From Lachnospiraceae bacterium (GTDB taxonomy: Bacteria; Bacillota; Clostridia; Lachnospirales; Lachnospiraceae), in contig JAQXVO010000028.1 in the NCBI GenBank assembly GCA_029224965.1, positions 1 to 64,000 of the forward strand: a stretch of DNA of 64,000 nucleotides. Reading direction: 5' to 3'. This document shows positions 42,340 through 51,682 of this stretch, in pieces. Both the position numbers and the translations under genes were made by a program. The notes under the pieces were generated by a model. That model was not told the DNA's origin. It saw only the letters and a program-made list of their open reading frames with translations, and did not search any database. Numbering within the stretch: position 1 is the stretch's first letter; the number at the start of each line of letters is the position of its first letter.

Positions 42340-42837
42340 ATGCCAACATTTTTAATCGTTTTGTTAATTATTACGGCCGTTCTGGTCGCATTTACCATCT
42401 TCCTCTATTTCTTCGGCAAGAGAGCCGAGAAGAAGAGAGACGAGCAGGAAGCTCAGATTCAGGCAGCTGCACAGACCGTCAGCATGCTGATCATTGACAA
42501 GAAAATGGTCAGGCTGAAGGATTCCGGTCTTCCGGAAAATGTCATTGAAAGCACACCCTGGTACGGAAAAAGAGCCAAGGTTCCTGTTGTCAAGGTCAAG
42601 GTCGGACCCAAGGTCATGACCATGATCGCAGCCAATGAGATCTACGATGACATCCCGGTCAAGAAGGAAGTCAAGGCTTCGGTCAGCGGACTTTATATCA
42701 ATAGTGTCCGCGGTCTTCACGGCAAGATTGAGCACACACCCAAGAAGAAAAAGGGCTTCCGTGCTAAGCTTATGAACCGTTACAAGAGCCTGAAGGAAGA
42801 GACCAAGAGCGAATCCGGCAAGGGTAAGAAGAAATAA
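42340..42837 (+). CDS. Small membrane-anchored protein of unknown function
   Basis: A 165-residue plus-strand protein. An N-terminal membrane helix (FLIVLLIITAVLVAFTIFLYFF) is followed by a charged segment and a cytoplasmic globular part (VPVVKVKVGPKVMTMIAAN, then GLYINSVRG). The tail is very rich in Lys. I do not recognise the family; it looks like a conserved clostridial protein. GGGAGG lies before ATG 42340, and the frame upstream of it is non-coding. The start is close to a possible TTGTTA/TAATAA promoter, implying a very short leader. Confidence 0.75.
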   Translation: MPTFLIVLLIITAVLVAFTIFLYFFGKRAEKKRDEQEAQIQAAAQTVSMLIIDKKMVRLKDSGLPENVIESTPWYGKRAKVPVVKVKVGPKVMTMIAANEIYDDIPVKKEVKASVSGLYINSVRGLHGKIEHTPKKKKGFRAKLMNRYKSLKEETKSESGKGKKK

Positions 42838-42917
42838 GACCCAGGCCGAAAACCAAAGACTGTGCTTTGAAGGAAAGACCTGAAAAGGCAGAGTTCTGAC
42901 GAACCCAGTAAAATCTA

Positions 42918-42959
42918 GTAAAAATAAGGACCTGTGATTTCACAGGTCCTTATTTTTAC
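42918..42959. terminator. Bidirectional terminator between converging genes
   Basis: A 19-bp perfect stem (42918-42936 with 42941-42959) around a 4-base loop, with A-rich and T-rich ends so that it works on both strands. It separates the plus-strand membrane protein from gntR. Confidence 0.95.
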
Positions 42960-42986
42960 ACTATTCCGTTTTGGATCCGACAGGCC

Positions 42987-43676
42987 TTACTTCTCCATGC
43001 CCTGGTTCTGGTTCCGGATGGCAGCCCGGACACCCTTCATCTGGTTCTCCAGATGGATGTGCATGATCTGCTTTACATAGTCCTTGTCGCGCCGCTTCAG
43101 GCCATCCAGAATCTTCTCATGCTCGGAAACCAGAGTCTGATAATCCGCATTGTCCTTGACATATTCATAACGATAGCGGTACATCTGCTCTCTCAGGTTG
43201 GAAACGATGTTCACAAGCTTGGGATTATCCGTGATCTTATAGATCACATCGTGAAAATGCTCATCGGTCTCAACGATCTTTCGCACGTCATTTTCCTTGA
43301 CAGCGATCTCGAATTCGTCCATGGCCTTTTCCAGCTCCTGGCTGCTCTTCTCGTTGATCTTCTCGCAGGCTCTTGCAACCGAAAGCTCATCCAGAGCATC
43401 CCGAATCTCCAGGACATCCTCCAGATCCTTCTCCGTCATTCCGGCCACCTGAGCTCCCTTTCTGGGAATGGTGATGGCCAGGCCCTCCTGCTCCAGCATA
43501 CGGATAGCCTCACGGATCGGGGTCCGGCTGACACCCAGCTTCTCAGCCAGATGCATCTCCATGAGACGTTCGCCCGGTTTCAGTTCTCCCTTCAGAATCG
43601 CATCCCTCAAGGTGTGGAAAACCACATCCCTCAGAGGAAGGAAGGCATCCATATTCAGTGTCAGGTCATCAGTCAT
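42987..43676 (-). CDS. GntR family regulator, FadR/FCD subgroup
   Basis: A 229-residue regulator. The N-terminal winged helix shows LRDAILKGELKPGERLMEMHLAEKLGVSRTPIREAIRMLE, and the all-helical FCD domain has the metal-binding pattern in EIRDALDELSVARA, DEHFHDVIY and EHEKILDGL. FCD regulators usually bind small carboxylates, often with a metal. It lies 15 bases after ispE, so both are probably one operon. A TGTATACA palindrome in the ispE leader could be its operator (inference). Confidence 0.92.
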   Translation of the reverse strand: MTDDLTLNMDAFLPLRDVVFHTLRDAILKGELKPGERLMEMHLAEKLGVSRTPIREAIRMLEQEGLAITIPRKGAQVAGMTEKDLEDVLEIRDALDELSVARACEKINEKSSQELEKAMDEFEIAVKENDVRKIVETDEHFHDVIYKITDNPKLVNIVSNLREQMYRYRYEYVKDNADYQTLVSEHEKILDGLKRRDKDYVKQIMHIHLENQMKGVRAAIRNQNQGMEK

Positions 43677-43691
43677 TTTAACTTCTCCTTA

Positions 43692-44576
43692 TTACCAGGT
43701 CCTGCCGGTGAAATGTAAACCGAAGATTTCATATCCCGGATACCGGCTTTTCATTGTTTCTTCCGCAGCGCGCATTTTCTCCTTCGATGCGAAAAGTCCG
43801 AAGACGGTCGGACCGCTGCCGCTCATCATGGCTCCGTAGGCGCCCTCTTTCCGGAGAGCCGTTTCCAGTTCTGAAATCACCGGATAACGGGGTGCCGTCA
43901 CCTCTTCCAGAACATTTCCCATGTGCTGGGCAAAGGACTGCATACTGCCGGCTTCTGCCTTGTTTAAAAGGAATTCCGTATCCGGATGGCGGATCTCTCT
44001 GCAGGAATCGTAGGCCCTGTAGACATCCCTGGTAGAGACATCAATGGGCGGCTTGATCAGAAGTACCGCTTCATTCAGAGGGAGTCCCTCAACCGGTGTC
44101 AGAATCTCTCCAATGCCCTCGGAAAGCATGCTGCCTCCATGGAGGCAATAGGGAATATCGGCTCCCAGACCGACGGCAAGCTCTTCGAGCTCCCGGTCTG
44201 AAGTCTCAAGGTTTTCCAGCTTTTCCAGGCAGCGGATGACTGCTGCCGCATCCGCCGAGCCGCCCGCAAGGCCGGCCGCCATCGGTATCGATTTGTCCAG
44301 ATGGATCTGATAGAAATGATCCAGATTGAAATGATCCTTCATGGCCTGAAGGGCCTTCCAGCAGAGGTTGGACTCATCTGTGGAAAGATCAGGATTCGAA
44401 CAGGTCATGGAATCCCTGTCCTGAGATCTTGTGACTGTCACCCTGTCATAAAGGGAAACGGTCTGCATAAGCATTTTCACCAGATGATAGCCGTCCTCCC
44501 GTCTTCCTGTGATATCCAGGAAGAGGTTGATCTTGGCCGGAACACGATATGTTATTTCATTCTCCCTATTCTGCAT
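43692..44576 (-). CDS. ispE: 4-diphosphocytidyl-2-C-methyl-D-erythritol kinase
   Basis: A 294-residue GHMP kinase of the MEP isoprenoid pathway. The opening RVPAKINLFLDI, the ATP-binding glycine loop PMAAGLAGGSADAAA, and the C-terminal MMSGSGPTVFGLF are all standard. Length is as expected. It is the first gene of an ispE-gntR unit with a clear promoter about 55 bases upstream. Confidence 0.96.
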   Translation of the reverse strand: MQNRENEITYRVPAKINLFLDITGRREDGYHLVKMLMQTVSLYDRVTVTRSQDRDSMTCSNPDLSTDESNLCWKALQAMKDHFNLDHFYQIHLDKSIPMAAGLAGGSADAAAVIRCLEKLENLETSDRELEELAVGLGADIPYCLHGGSMLSEGIGEILTPVEGLPLNEAVLLIKPPIDVSTRDVYRAYDSCREIRHPDTEFLLNKAEAGSMQSFAQHMGNVLEEVTAPRYPVISELETALRKEGAYGAMMSGSGPTVFGLFASKEKMRAAEETMKSRYPGYEIFGLHFTGRTW

Positions 44577-44615
44577 TTTCTGTCTATGCCTAATCTTTGT
44601 ATATTAGCCGTTTTT

Positions 44616-44660
44616 TGTATACACACATTGTATTCTAACACGAACAATTTTAATGTGCAA
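44616..44660 (-). promoter_or_regulatory. ispE promoter and TGTATACA palindrome
   Basis: TTGCAC (44660-44655) and TAGAAT (44637-44632) are 17 bases apart on the minus strand. Just after the expected transcription start lies the palindrome TGTATACA (44616-44623), similar in form to operators of GntR/FCD regulators. Confidence 0.6.
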
Positions 44661-44784
44661 GGGACTAACCCCGATTAATTTTCCCTCTCTTCTTTCCGGG
44701 CCGGTATTTTCCTGTTCCGGACAGGAAAGAAGGTTTTCTTTTTATGGATTTCCCAGCCCGGATCCCGCAGGATTGAAACAGGAT

Positions 44785-45534
44785 TTACCGGTCATCCTTT
44801 TTCTGCCTGGTCCGGTCGAATTCATGGAGAAGGGTCAGCTCATTTTCCTCGACCGGCGGCTTTCCGGATGGCTCCCAAGCCTCCGGAATCGGATCGCCCT
44901 GCTTTCGCTTGGCTTCCAGAATTGCCTCATTGAGTGACAGCATCTTGGCATCCAGCATGGAGACGATATTGGCACATTCTCTTAAGTCCCGGCTGATATA
45001 GTCCGGTGCATTGCCCTCGAATTTGTAATAGATCTTATGCTCGAGGGAAGCCCAGAAGTCCATGGCCAGAGTCCGGATCTGGATTTCGACCTTGGTATCA
45101 ACGACCCGGTCGGAAAGGAAGATCGGAATCGTCACGATCATGTGATAGCTCTTGTAGCCGCTGGGCTTGGGATTCTTGATATAATCCTTGATTGACAGCA
45201 CCTTGATGTCATTCTGACTCCGGATCATTTCCGCCAGCCGGTAGATATCCGATGTGAAGGAGCAGACAATGCGGATGCCCGCCACATCATTGATATACTT
45301 GACCATATTTTCAATGGTCGACTCATAGCCGTAACGCCTGAGCTTCTTTACAATGCTCTCCGGCTGCTTGATCCGCTTCTTTACGTATTCGATGGGATTG
45401 TACTGATGAATATGCTGAAATTCATCATTCAGGATTTCAACCCTGGTTCCCATTTCCTTCAGAGCCGAATTGTATAAAAGCATAAATGACTTCCAGGAAT
45501 CCACCCCTTCGCTCATATATTCCTGTACATTCAA
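44785..45534 (-). CDS. Small alarmone synthetase (RelA/SpoT domain, (p)ppGpp synthesis)
   Basis: A 249-residue protein with the RelA/SpoT synthetase domain (VAGIRIVCSFTSDIYRL, the GYKSYH G-loop in KPSGYKSYHMIV, and EIQIRTLAMDFWASLEHKI). It makes (p)ppGpp from GTP/GDP and ATP; hydrolase, TGS and ACT domains are absent, so it is the YjbM/YwaC type. The frame is open to an upstream ATG, but TTG 45534 lies 7 bases after AAGGAGG and is the likely start. The C-terminal 30 residues are charged and Pro-rich. Confidence 0.92.
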   Translation of the reverse strand: MNVQEYMSEGVDSWKSFMLLYNSALKEMGTRVEILNDEFQHIHQYNPIEYVKKRIKQPESIVKKLRRYGYESTIENMVKYINDVAGIRIVCSFTSDIYRLAEMIRSQNDIKVLSIKDYIKNPKPSGYKSYHMIVTIPIFLSDRVVDTKVEIQIRTLAMDFWASLEHKIYYKFEGNAPDYISRDLRECANIVSMLDAKMLSLNEAILEAKRKQGDPIPEAWEPSGKPPVEENELTLLHEFDRTRQKKDDR

Positions 45535-45608
45535 AGTAAAACCTCCTTGGATCAGAACCTGCCCGGCATTCATCTGCCGGCCATCCGGAACCTGTCTTTC
45601 TATTGTTA

Positions 45609-45878
45609 TCAGAATCCATCTTCTTCCAAGACCTGGATCTCCAGATAGTCAAAATCGATCTCATCCTGGAAGCAGTCCGCCGTAAAGCGGGTTTTGCTCC
45701 GCTTCTGGAATTCCCGGATGTTCTGGTCCAGCCAGATGGGATGGGCCAGATCAAATTCCAGGCACATCTGATCGACGGCCTGAAAAATCTTATGGGTCCG
45801 GGTATCTTCGCCGCCGATCTCCACCGTCAGATCCCTGACCATATGACTGTCTTTCCATTCTTTAAACCATATTTTCAT
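45609..45878 (-). CDS. Small conserved hypothetical protein
   Basis: An 89-residue acidic protein (MKIWFKEWKDSHMVRDLTVE start), Asp/Glu-rich toward the end. Its ATG overlaps the stop of the methylase gene (ATGA), which supports real coupled translation. It holds no motif I can name. A few Trp, Phe and Tyr residues suggest a folded domain. Function unknown; the genomic link to trmH may be meaningful. Confidence 0.65.
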   Translation of the reverse strand: MKIWFKEWKDSHMVRDLTVEIGGEDTRTHKIFQAVDQMCLEFDLAHPIWLDQNIREFQKRSKTRFTADCFQDEIDFDYLEIQVLEEDGF

Positions 45879-46861
45879 CGTTTCTGTCTCCTCTGCCGGC
45901 TGGCTTCGTACATGAGAATGCCTGCCGACATGGCCGCATTCAGTGATTCCAGCTTCCCTCCCATGGGAATCCGGATCCTCTGGTCCGAGGCCTCTGCCGT
46001 CTCCTTTTTCAGTCCCTTTCCCTCGTTTCCGATCAGGAAAGCCGTCGGACCCGTATAATCGGCTTCATCATAGGAGACGCTGCCCGGAAGCCAGGCGGCG
46101 AAAAGACGGATGTCCTGCTTTTTCAGTTCGGAAAGCAGAGGATACCAGTCCTCCTCCCGAATCTGGATAAAGGGCATGCGAAAGAGACTTCCCATAGTGG
46201 AGCGCACAACCTTGGGCTGAAAGGGATCCGTACAGCCAGGCCCCAGGATCAGTCCTGTGGCATCGGCTCCCTCTGCCGTCCGGAACATGGTACCCAGATT
46301 CCCCGGGTCCTGGATATCCTCGGGAAGGAGGAAAAGCGGATTCTTTTCTGCCGAGAGAAGGTCCTCCAGGGAATAGGCCGGCATGGCCGTCACCGAAAGA
46401 ATACCCTGGGGATGCTCAGTATCCGCCATTTTTCTCATGACTTCATCGGAAACCAGAAAGAGACTGCAGGAATCCAACGGAACCCGATCCTGACTTTCTA
46501 GCTCCGCCAGATCCTCGCGGACCGCCGGAGCCAGGTTGGGATTCTTCTGCTTAACATTCGAACCCTGTCCAGAGGCCTTATTCTGACCCGGATTTTCATC
46601 CGGATTCGCATTCAAACCCCGCCCGGAAGCGGCATCCGGATTCCGATCCCATCCCGAGAAATAGACTGCCACCTTATCCATCTTCTCCGGATCCCGGTAG
46701 AAGGATTCGGAAATATAGAGCTCTCTCAGAAGTGACCCCGGAGTCTCCAGAACCATACGGATCCCCTCCGAGACAAAGGTCTTCGTCTCATAACGGTATT
46801 TTTTCTTCTTTTCCAGCTGGATAATCTCCCGGACCCGGGCATTATTAAGGCTTGTAATCAT
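45875..46861 (-). CDS. TrmH/SpoU family RNA 2'-O-methyltransferase with a low-complexity insert
   Basis: A 328-residue SPOUT methylase of the RNA 2'-O-ribose type. The N-terminal substrate-binding domain opens MITSLNNARVREI; the knotted catalytic domain shows DIQDPGNLGTMFRTAEGAD, LIGNEGKGL and IPMGGKLESLNAAMSAGILMYE. Between the two lies an insert of about 60 residues (70-130) rich in Asn, Asp, Gly and Pro, making it longer than the usual 260-270. A terminator lies immediately before the start. The target (probably 23S rRNA or tRNA) is not predictable. Confidence 0.9.
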   Translation of the reverse strand: MITSLNNARVREIIQLEKKKKYRYETKTFVSEGIRMVLETPGSLLRELYISESFYRDPEKMDKVAVYFSGWDRNPDAASGRGLNANPDENPGQNKASGQGSNVKQKNPNLAPAVREDLAELESQDRVPLDSCSLFLVSDEVMRKMADTEHPQGILSVTAMPAYSLEDLLSAEKNPLFLLPEDIQDPGNLGTMFRTAEGADATGLILGPGCTDPFQPKVVRSTMGSLFRMPFIQIREEDWYPLLSELKKQDIRLFAAWLPGSVSYDEADYTGPTAFLIGNEGKGLKKETAEASDQRIRIPMGGKLESLNAAMSAGILMYEASRQRRQKR

Positions 46862-46871
46862 ATTTTTCCCT

Positions 46872-46911
46872 AAAAAAGGGCTGTGAAACGAAACGTTGTC
46901 ACAGCCCTTTT
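46872..46911 (-). terminator. pfkA terminator directly before trmH
   Basis: A 12-bp perfect stem on the minus strand (46911-46900 AAAAGGGCTGTG with 46885-46874), then a T-run ending at 46872. It lies about 10 bases before the methylase start. Confidence 0.9.
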
Positions 46912-47008
46912 CTTATTTTCTTAAGTTCTACCGCAAACGGCTATGTCTGAAGACAATAAGGCTTCAGATAAAGCTGCTGGCTGAAAATCTCTTATCAGCC
47001 TGAATTAC

Positions 47009-47986
47009 TCAGATATTTGCAAGCGTCTTGCAGATGCCTACCTGATATTCATCCATCTGCTTCTGCATTGCAAGTGCCTCATCCAGATCGGTATCCACAT
47101 ATTCGCCATGACGGTAGCCGATGACTCTCTGATGCTTGCCAGCCAGAAGAAGGTCAACTGCCATAGCGCCCATGGTAGAAGCATAGACACGATCACGGGC
47201 TGTCGGAGAACCACCGCGCTGCATATGACCGAGAATGGTAGCTCTGGTCTCGATACCGGTTGCTGCCTCGATCCGCTTTGCCATGGAAGAAGAATGTCCG
47301 ATACCCTCGGCATTGATGATCAGATGATGCTGCTTGCCCTTCTTACGGCCTTCGATGATGTGGTTTACAATCTTCTGCTCATCGTAGTCATAACGCTCGG
47401 GAAGAAGTACATCTTCGGCACCGTTTGCAATACCGCACCAGAGAGCGATATAACCGGCGCCACGGCCCATGACCTCAACGATGGAGCATCTCTCATGAGA
47501 GGTGGAAGTATCACGAATCTTATCAATGGCTTCCATTGCTGTGTTGACTGCGGTATCGAAACCGATGGTGTACTCGGTGGATGCGACATCGAGATCGATG
47601 GTACCCGGCATGGAAATAGTGTTGATATCGTGGTTCTTTAAGTTTCTTGCACCCTTGTAGGAACCGTCGCCGCCGATTACGACAACAGCGTCCAGTCCGT
47701 GCTTACGGCAGATATCAGCAGCCTTCTGCTGATACTCTTCCTGAAGGAACTCCAGGCAGCGGGCAGTCTGCAGAATGGTACCGCCGCGGGAAATAATATC
47801 AGATACACTGTGCTGATCCATGGGAGCCATCTCCTCAGCCAGAAGTCCTGCGAATCCTCTGTGAATGCCGTATACTTCAAGTCCCTTGGTGAGACCCTGA
47901 CGGACAACTGCACGGATTGCAGCATTCATTCCGGGAGCATCTCCGCCGCTGGTCAGGACACCGATACGCTTAATCTTATCTGCCAT
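47009..47986 (-). CDS. pfkA: ATP-dependent 6-phosphofructokinase
   Basis: A 325-residue PfkA, the committing step of glycolysis. The ATP site is GVLTSGGDAPGMNAAIRA, the catalytic base region PGTIDLD, and fructose-6-phosphate binding is in MGRGAGYIA and MQRGG. The GGDGSYKG loop supports ATP, not pyrophosphate, as donor. The frame reads in from a TTG, but GGAGG five bases before ATG 47986 fixes the start. It follows dnaE by 66 bases; the dnaE-pfkA pair recurs in Firmicutes. Confidence 0.96.
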   Translation of the reverse strand: MADKIKRIGVLTSGGDAPGMNAAIRAVVRQGLTKGLEVYGIHRGFAGLLAEEMAPMDQHSVSDIISRGGTILQTARCLEFLQEEYQQKAADICRKHGLDAVVVIGGDGSYKGARNLKNHDINTISMPGTIDLDVASTEYTIGFDTAVNTAMEAIDKIRDTSTSHERCSIVEVMGRGAGYIALWCGIANGAEDVLLPERYDYDEQKIVNHIIEGRKKGKQHHLIINAEGIGHSSSMAKRIEAATGIETRATILGHMQRGGSPTARDRVYASTMGAMAVDLLLAGKHQRVIGYRHGEYVDTDLDEALAMQKQMDEYQVGICKTLANI

Positions 47987-48052
47987 AACATCCTCCAATC
48001 AAAATACCTATGAGATATGTACATATTCGCTAAAATTCATACGGGTATAATT

Positions 48053-51000
48053 CTAATACCCTTTTCTGCCAAATTCAACAAGCTTTTCCACGGTTTTTAC
48101 ATTATTTTCGCCGAAACGGACCTTAAGATCCGCCAAAAGCTCCGCATTTGTCCGGAAACGGTACCGGCCGCGTAAAATCTGGATATTTTTTCCCCGGGGC
48201 TGATCGGCCAGATAGAGAATCAGCCGGTCCTCTCCCTCCGGATCGGTCGGGAGATCCAGGATGTAATCCCTGGCCTCCTTATAGTCCTCACTATGGTCGA
48301 AACGGATCCAGACCTGGATGGGCATCTCGTCAAAGCCGCGGAGCTCCTCGGCCAGAAGCTGGGAGTCCGCATCCTCCTTGGTAGAGACCTTTCCGTAAAT
48401 GTAGACCTTCCGGTCTTTTTCCAGGAGATAGCGCCACTTTTCAAAAATGCGAGGGAAAAGAGTAACCTCCACGCTTCCGGCCAGATCCTCGATGGTGATA
48501 AAGCCCATGAGCTGGCCCTTCTTTGTCGTGATGGTCTTTATTTCCGTCACCATGCCGCCGATCGTTACATACTGGCCGTCATGAAGAATCAGATCCTTGT
48601 CCTCCTGACCTTCTTCCCTTCGAAAGTCGTAGGAATGGGCCGTGACAAGCTTCTTCATCTGCTCCATATCCGTATCCAGGGGATGGCCGCTGACATAGAT
48701 GCCCAAGACCTCCTTTTCATTCTGGAGAAGATCCGACCGGTCGAATTCCGGCACATCGGGCATCTCGTCCTCTGCCTTCTTCTGCTCCTGCCTGCGGATG
48801 GCCTCCTTATCTTCCTTTGGGATTATGTCAAAGAGACTCATCTGGCCTTCGATTTCCTGCTTTCCCGAATGTTTCAGGGAGGATGTGATATCGTCCACAA
48901 TTCTGGGATAGGCCATCATCATCTGCCGGCGGTTTTTGGCCAGTCCGTCCAGGGCACCAGCCTTGATCAGGTTTTCAATGGCCCTTTTATTGACCTTGCC
49001 CTCTTCCTTTTTCATCATCCGTTCGATGAAATTATATAGAGAGAGGTAAGGGCCCTTTTCCATCCGTTCCAGAAGGATGGCATCCACAGCCGGAATGCCC
49101 AGACCCTTGACCGCATAGAGACCGTAGCGGATCTTATGATCCGCTGCCGAGAACTTTCCGCTGCCGGAATTGACATTGGGCGGAAGAACCTCGATTCCCA
49201 TGTCCCGGCAGACCGAGATATACTGAGAGATCTTGTCGGTCCGGTCGACAAAGGAGGTCATGAGGGCCGCCATGAATTCGGCCGGATAATAATGCTTGAA
49301 ATAGGCCGTCTGGTAGGCCACCACGGCATAACAGGCCGCATGGGACTTGTTGAAGGCATAGGAGGCGAAGTCCAGCATCTGGTCGAAGATCTTGTTGGCT
49401 GCTTCCTCCGAGATGCCGTTTTTCACGCAGCCCGGTATGGATTTGTCCGGATGGTCCAAATCCTCTCTTCCGTGAACGAAGGTGTCCCGGATTTTGACCA
49501 TCTCATCCATATGCTTCTTGGCCATGGCCCGGCGGACATTGTCGGCCTCGCCCAGGGAGAAGCCTGCCAGGTCGCGGACGATCTGCATGACCTGCTCCTG
49601 GTAAACGATACAGCCGTAGGTCGGCTTCAGGATATGCTCAAGCTCCGGCGTAATATAGTGAATGCTGGCCTGATTCTCCTTGCCCCGGATATAGTCCCCG
49701 ATAAACTGCATGGGGCCCGGCCGGTAGAGGGAGATTCCGGCAGTCACCTCTTCCAGGCTCTGGGGGCGAAGCTGCTTCATGAAGGACTTCATGCCTCCGG
49801 ACTCGAGCTGGAAGATGCCCTCGGTATGGCCGCTTCCCATTTCCTCGAAGACACCCGGATCATCATAGGTAAACTTACTGATATCGATTCTGACTCCATG
49901 ATTCTCTTCTGCCATCATGGCGGCATCCTTGATGACAGTCAGGGTCCGAAGGCCCAGGAAATCCATCTTCAGAAGGCCCAGCTCCTCATCCACGGTCATG
50001 GTGTACTGGGTAACCAGGGGACCGTCAGGCTCATTCCTTGAGACCGGAACAAATTCCGTCATAGGCTTCTGGGCGATGATGACGCCGGAGGCATGGGTCG
50101 AAGTGTTGGCCGGCAGACCCTCCAGTGCCTTGGCCTTATCGACCAGATCCTTAACCTTGGGATCCTCTTCATACATCTGACGGAAATCCGGGCTTTCTTC
50201 CAGGGCCCTGTCCAATGTGATCTTGGGCGAGGAAGGGATGGTCTTTACGATCCGGTCCTGTTCGGCATAGGGAATGCCCAGGGCCCGGCCGACCGAACGG
50301 ATGGCGTTCTTGGCCGCCAGGGTTCCGAAGGTGACAATCTGGGTCACGCAATCCTTGCCGTACTTGTCCACGACATAGTCGATGACATCCTGACGGCGGA
50401 CATATTCGATGTCCACGTCGATATCGGGCATGGACTTTCTTTCCTTATTGAGGAATCGTTCGAAAAAGAGATCAAAGCGCAGGGGGTCGATATCGGTAAT
50501 CCCTGTCGTGTAGCTGACCAGGGAGCCGGCTGCGGAGCCACGTCCGGGGCCGACGGCGATTCCATGGGTCCTGGCAAAGTTGATGAAATCCCAGACAATG
50601 AGGAAATAGTCGACAAAGCCCATCTCATGAATAACCGAAAGCTCGTAGTCCAGCTGCTTTCTGGCTCTCTTCGCCAGGTCGTTATTTTCTCCGTAGCGGC
50701 GGACCAGGCCGTCCGAGCAGAGCTTATTCAGATAGGTCCAGGAATCATAGCCCTCCGGCACCTGATAATGAGGCAGCTTTTCCTCATGAAATGTAAAGCT
50801 TACATTGCAGCGGTCAGCAATCTTCTGGGTATTTTCCAGGGCAGAGGGTGCGAAAGGGAAGAGCTCCTTCATTTCCTCTTCCGACTTGACATAGAACTGG
50901 CGGCCGGGATAGCGGCGCCGGTCCGTATCGGTAATCAGATGGTTTCCCTGCATGCAGAGAAGAATGTCATGAGCATCGGCATCCTCTTCCTTCGTATAGT

Positions 51001-51613
51001 GACAGTCATTGGTGGCCACCATGGGAATGCCGGTATCCTCATGGAGACGGAGGACACCCTGGATCAGGGTCCGGTCGTCCGGGATGCCGTGGTCCTGCAT
51101 TTCCAGGAAATAATGATCCGTTCCGAAGATCCCCTGATAGCGGAGAGCCGCTGCCTTGGCTTTGTCATACTGACCCGAAACAATATTCCGGGCCACTTCT
51201 CCGGCCAGGCAGGCGGACAGACAGATGATCCCCTCATGATATTTCTCGAGAACGGAATCATCAATCCGGGGCCGGTAATAGAAGCCATCGATAAAGCCCT
51301 GGGAGACAATCTTGACCAGGTTTTGATAACCCTGATTGTTCTCAGCCAGAAGGATCAGATGATAGTATTTTTCATCCTTATTTTTTTCCAGTCTGGTATG
51401 CGGGGCGACATAGACCTCGCAGCCGATGATGGGCTTGATGCCCTGGGCCAGGCATTCCTTATAAAAGCTGATACAGCCGTACATGACACCGTGATCGGTG
51501 ATGGCACAGGCATTCTGGCCCAGCTCCTTGACCCGGCGGACATAGTCCGGGATCTTATTGGTGGCATCCTTGAGACTGTATTCGGTATGGGAATGAAGAT
51601 GTACAAAACTCAT
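48053..51613 (-). CDS. dnaE: DNA polymerase III subunit alpha (DnaE type)
   Basis: A 1186-residue replicative polymerase of the DnaE branch. The N-terminal PHP domain begins FVHLHSHTEYSLKDA with the metal ligands of the family. The polymerase core has GPGRGSAAGSLVSY, the catalytic Asp residues in MPDIDVDIE and a later Asp, and the C-terminal tandem helix-hairpin-helix plus OB fold (VTIGGMVTEIKTITTKKGQLMGF). In Firmicutes DnaE extends RNA primers before PolC takes over. Full length. It is followed by pfkA. Confidence 0.96.
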   Translation of the reverse strand: MSFVHLHSHTEYSLKDATNKIPDYVRRVKELGQNACAITDHGVMYGCISFYKECLAQGIKPIIGCEVYVAPHTRLEKNKDEKYYHLILLAENNQGYQNLVKIVSQGFIDGFYYRPRIDDSVLEKYHEGIICLSACLAGEVARNIVSGQYDKAKAAALRYQGIFGTDHYFLEMQDHGIPDDRTLIQGVLRLHEDTGIPMVATNDCHYTKEEDADAHDILLCMQGNHLITDTDRRRYPGRQFYVKSEEEMKELFPFAPSALENTQKIADRCNVSFTFHEEKLPHYQVPEGYDSWTYLNKLCSDGLVRRYGENNDLAKRARKQLDYELSVIHEMGFVDYFLIVWDFINFARTHGIAVGPGRGSAAGSLVSYTTGITDIDPLRFDLFFERFLNKERKSMPDIDVDIEYVRRQDVIDYVVDKYGKDCVTQIVTFGTLAAKNAIRSVGRALGIPYAEQDRIVKTIPSSPKITLDRALEESPDFRQMYEEDPKVKDLVDKAKALEGLPANTSTHASGVIIAQKPMTEFVPVSRNEPDGPLVTQYTMTVDEELGLLKMDFLGLRTLTVIKDAAMMAEENHGVRIDISKFTYDDPGVFEEMGSGHTEGIFQLESGGMKSFMKQLRPQSLEEVTAGISLYRPGPMQFIGDYIRGKENQASIHYITPELEHILKPTYGCIVYQEQVMQIVRDLAGFSLGEADNVRRAMAKKHMDEMVKIRDTFVHGREDLDHPDKSIPGCVKNGISEEAANKIFDQMLDFASYAFNKSHAACYAVVAYQTAYFKHYYPAEFMAALMTSFVDRTDKISQYISVCRDMGIEVLPPNVNSGSGKFSAADHKIRYGLYAVKGLGIPAVDAILLERMEKGPYLSLYNFIERMMKKEEGKVNKRAIENLIKAGALDGLAKNRRQMMMAYPRIVDDITSSLKHSGKQEIEGQMSLFDIIPKEDKEAIRRQEQKKAEDEMPDVPEFDRSDLLQNEKEVLGIYVSGHPLDTDMEQMKKLVTAHSYDFRREEGQEDKDLILHDGQYVTIGGMVTEIKTITTKKGQLMGFITIEDLAGSVEVTLFPRIFEKWRYLLEKDRKVYIYGKVSTKEDADSQLLAEELRGFDEMPIQVWIRFDHSEDYKEARDYILDLPTDPEGEDRLILYLADQPRGKNIQILRGRYRFRTNAELLADLKVRFGENNVKTVEKLVEFGRKGY

Positions 51614-51682
51614 TTCTAACTGCCTTTCAGGCCTGAATTAACGTGCTTCACTAAACGATCCGATCCGCTGCAGGCTTTCCCG

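Noticed and set aside
45437-45754. A 105-codon frame overlapping the small gene after trmH
   Set aside because: It overlaps the ribosome binding site of the (p)ppGpp synthetase, has no own signal, and the coupled 45609-45878 frame fits better.
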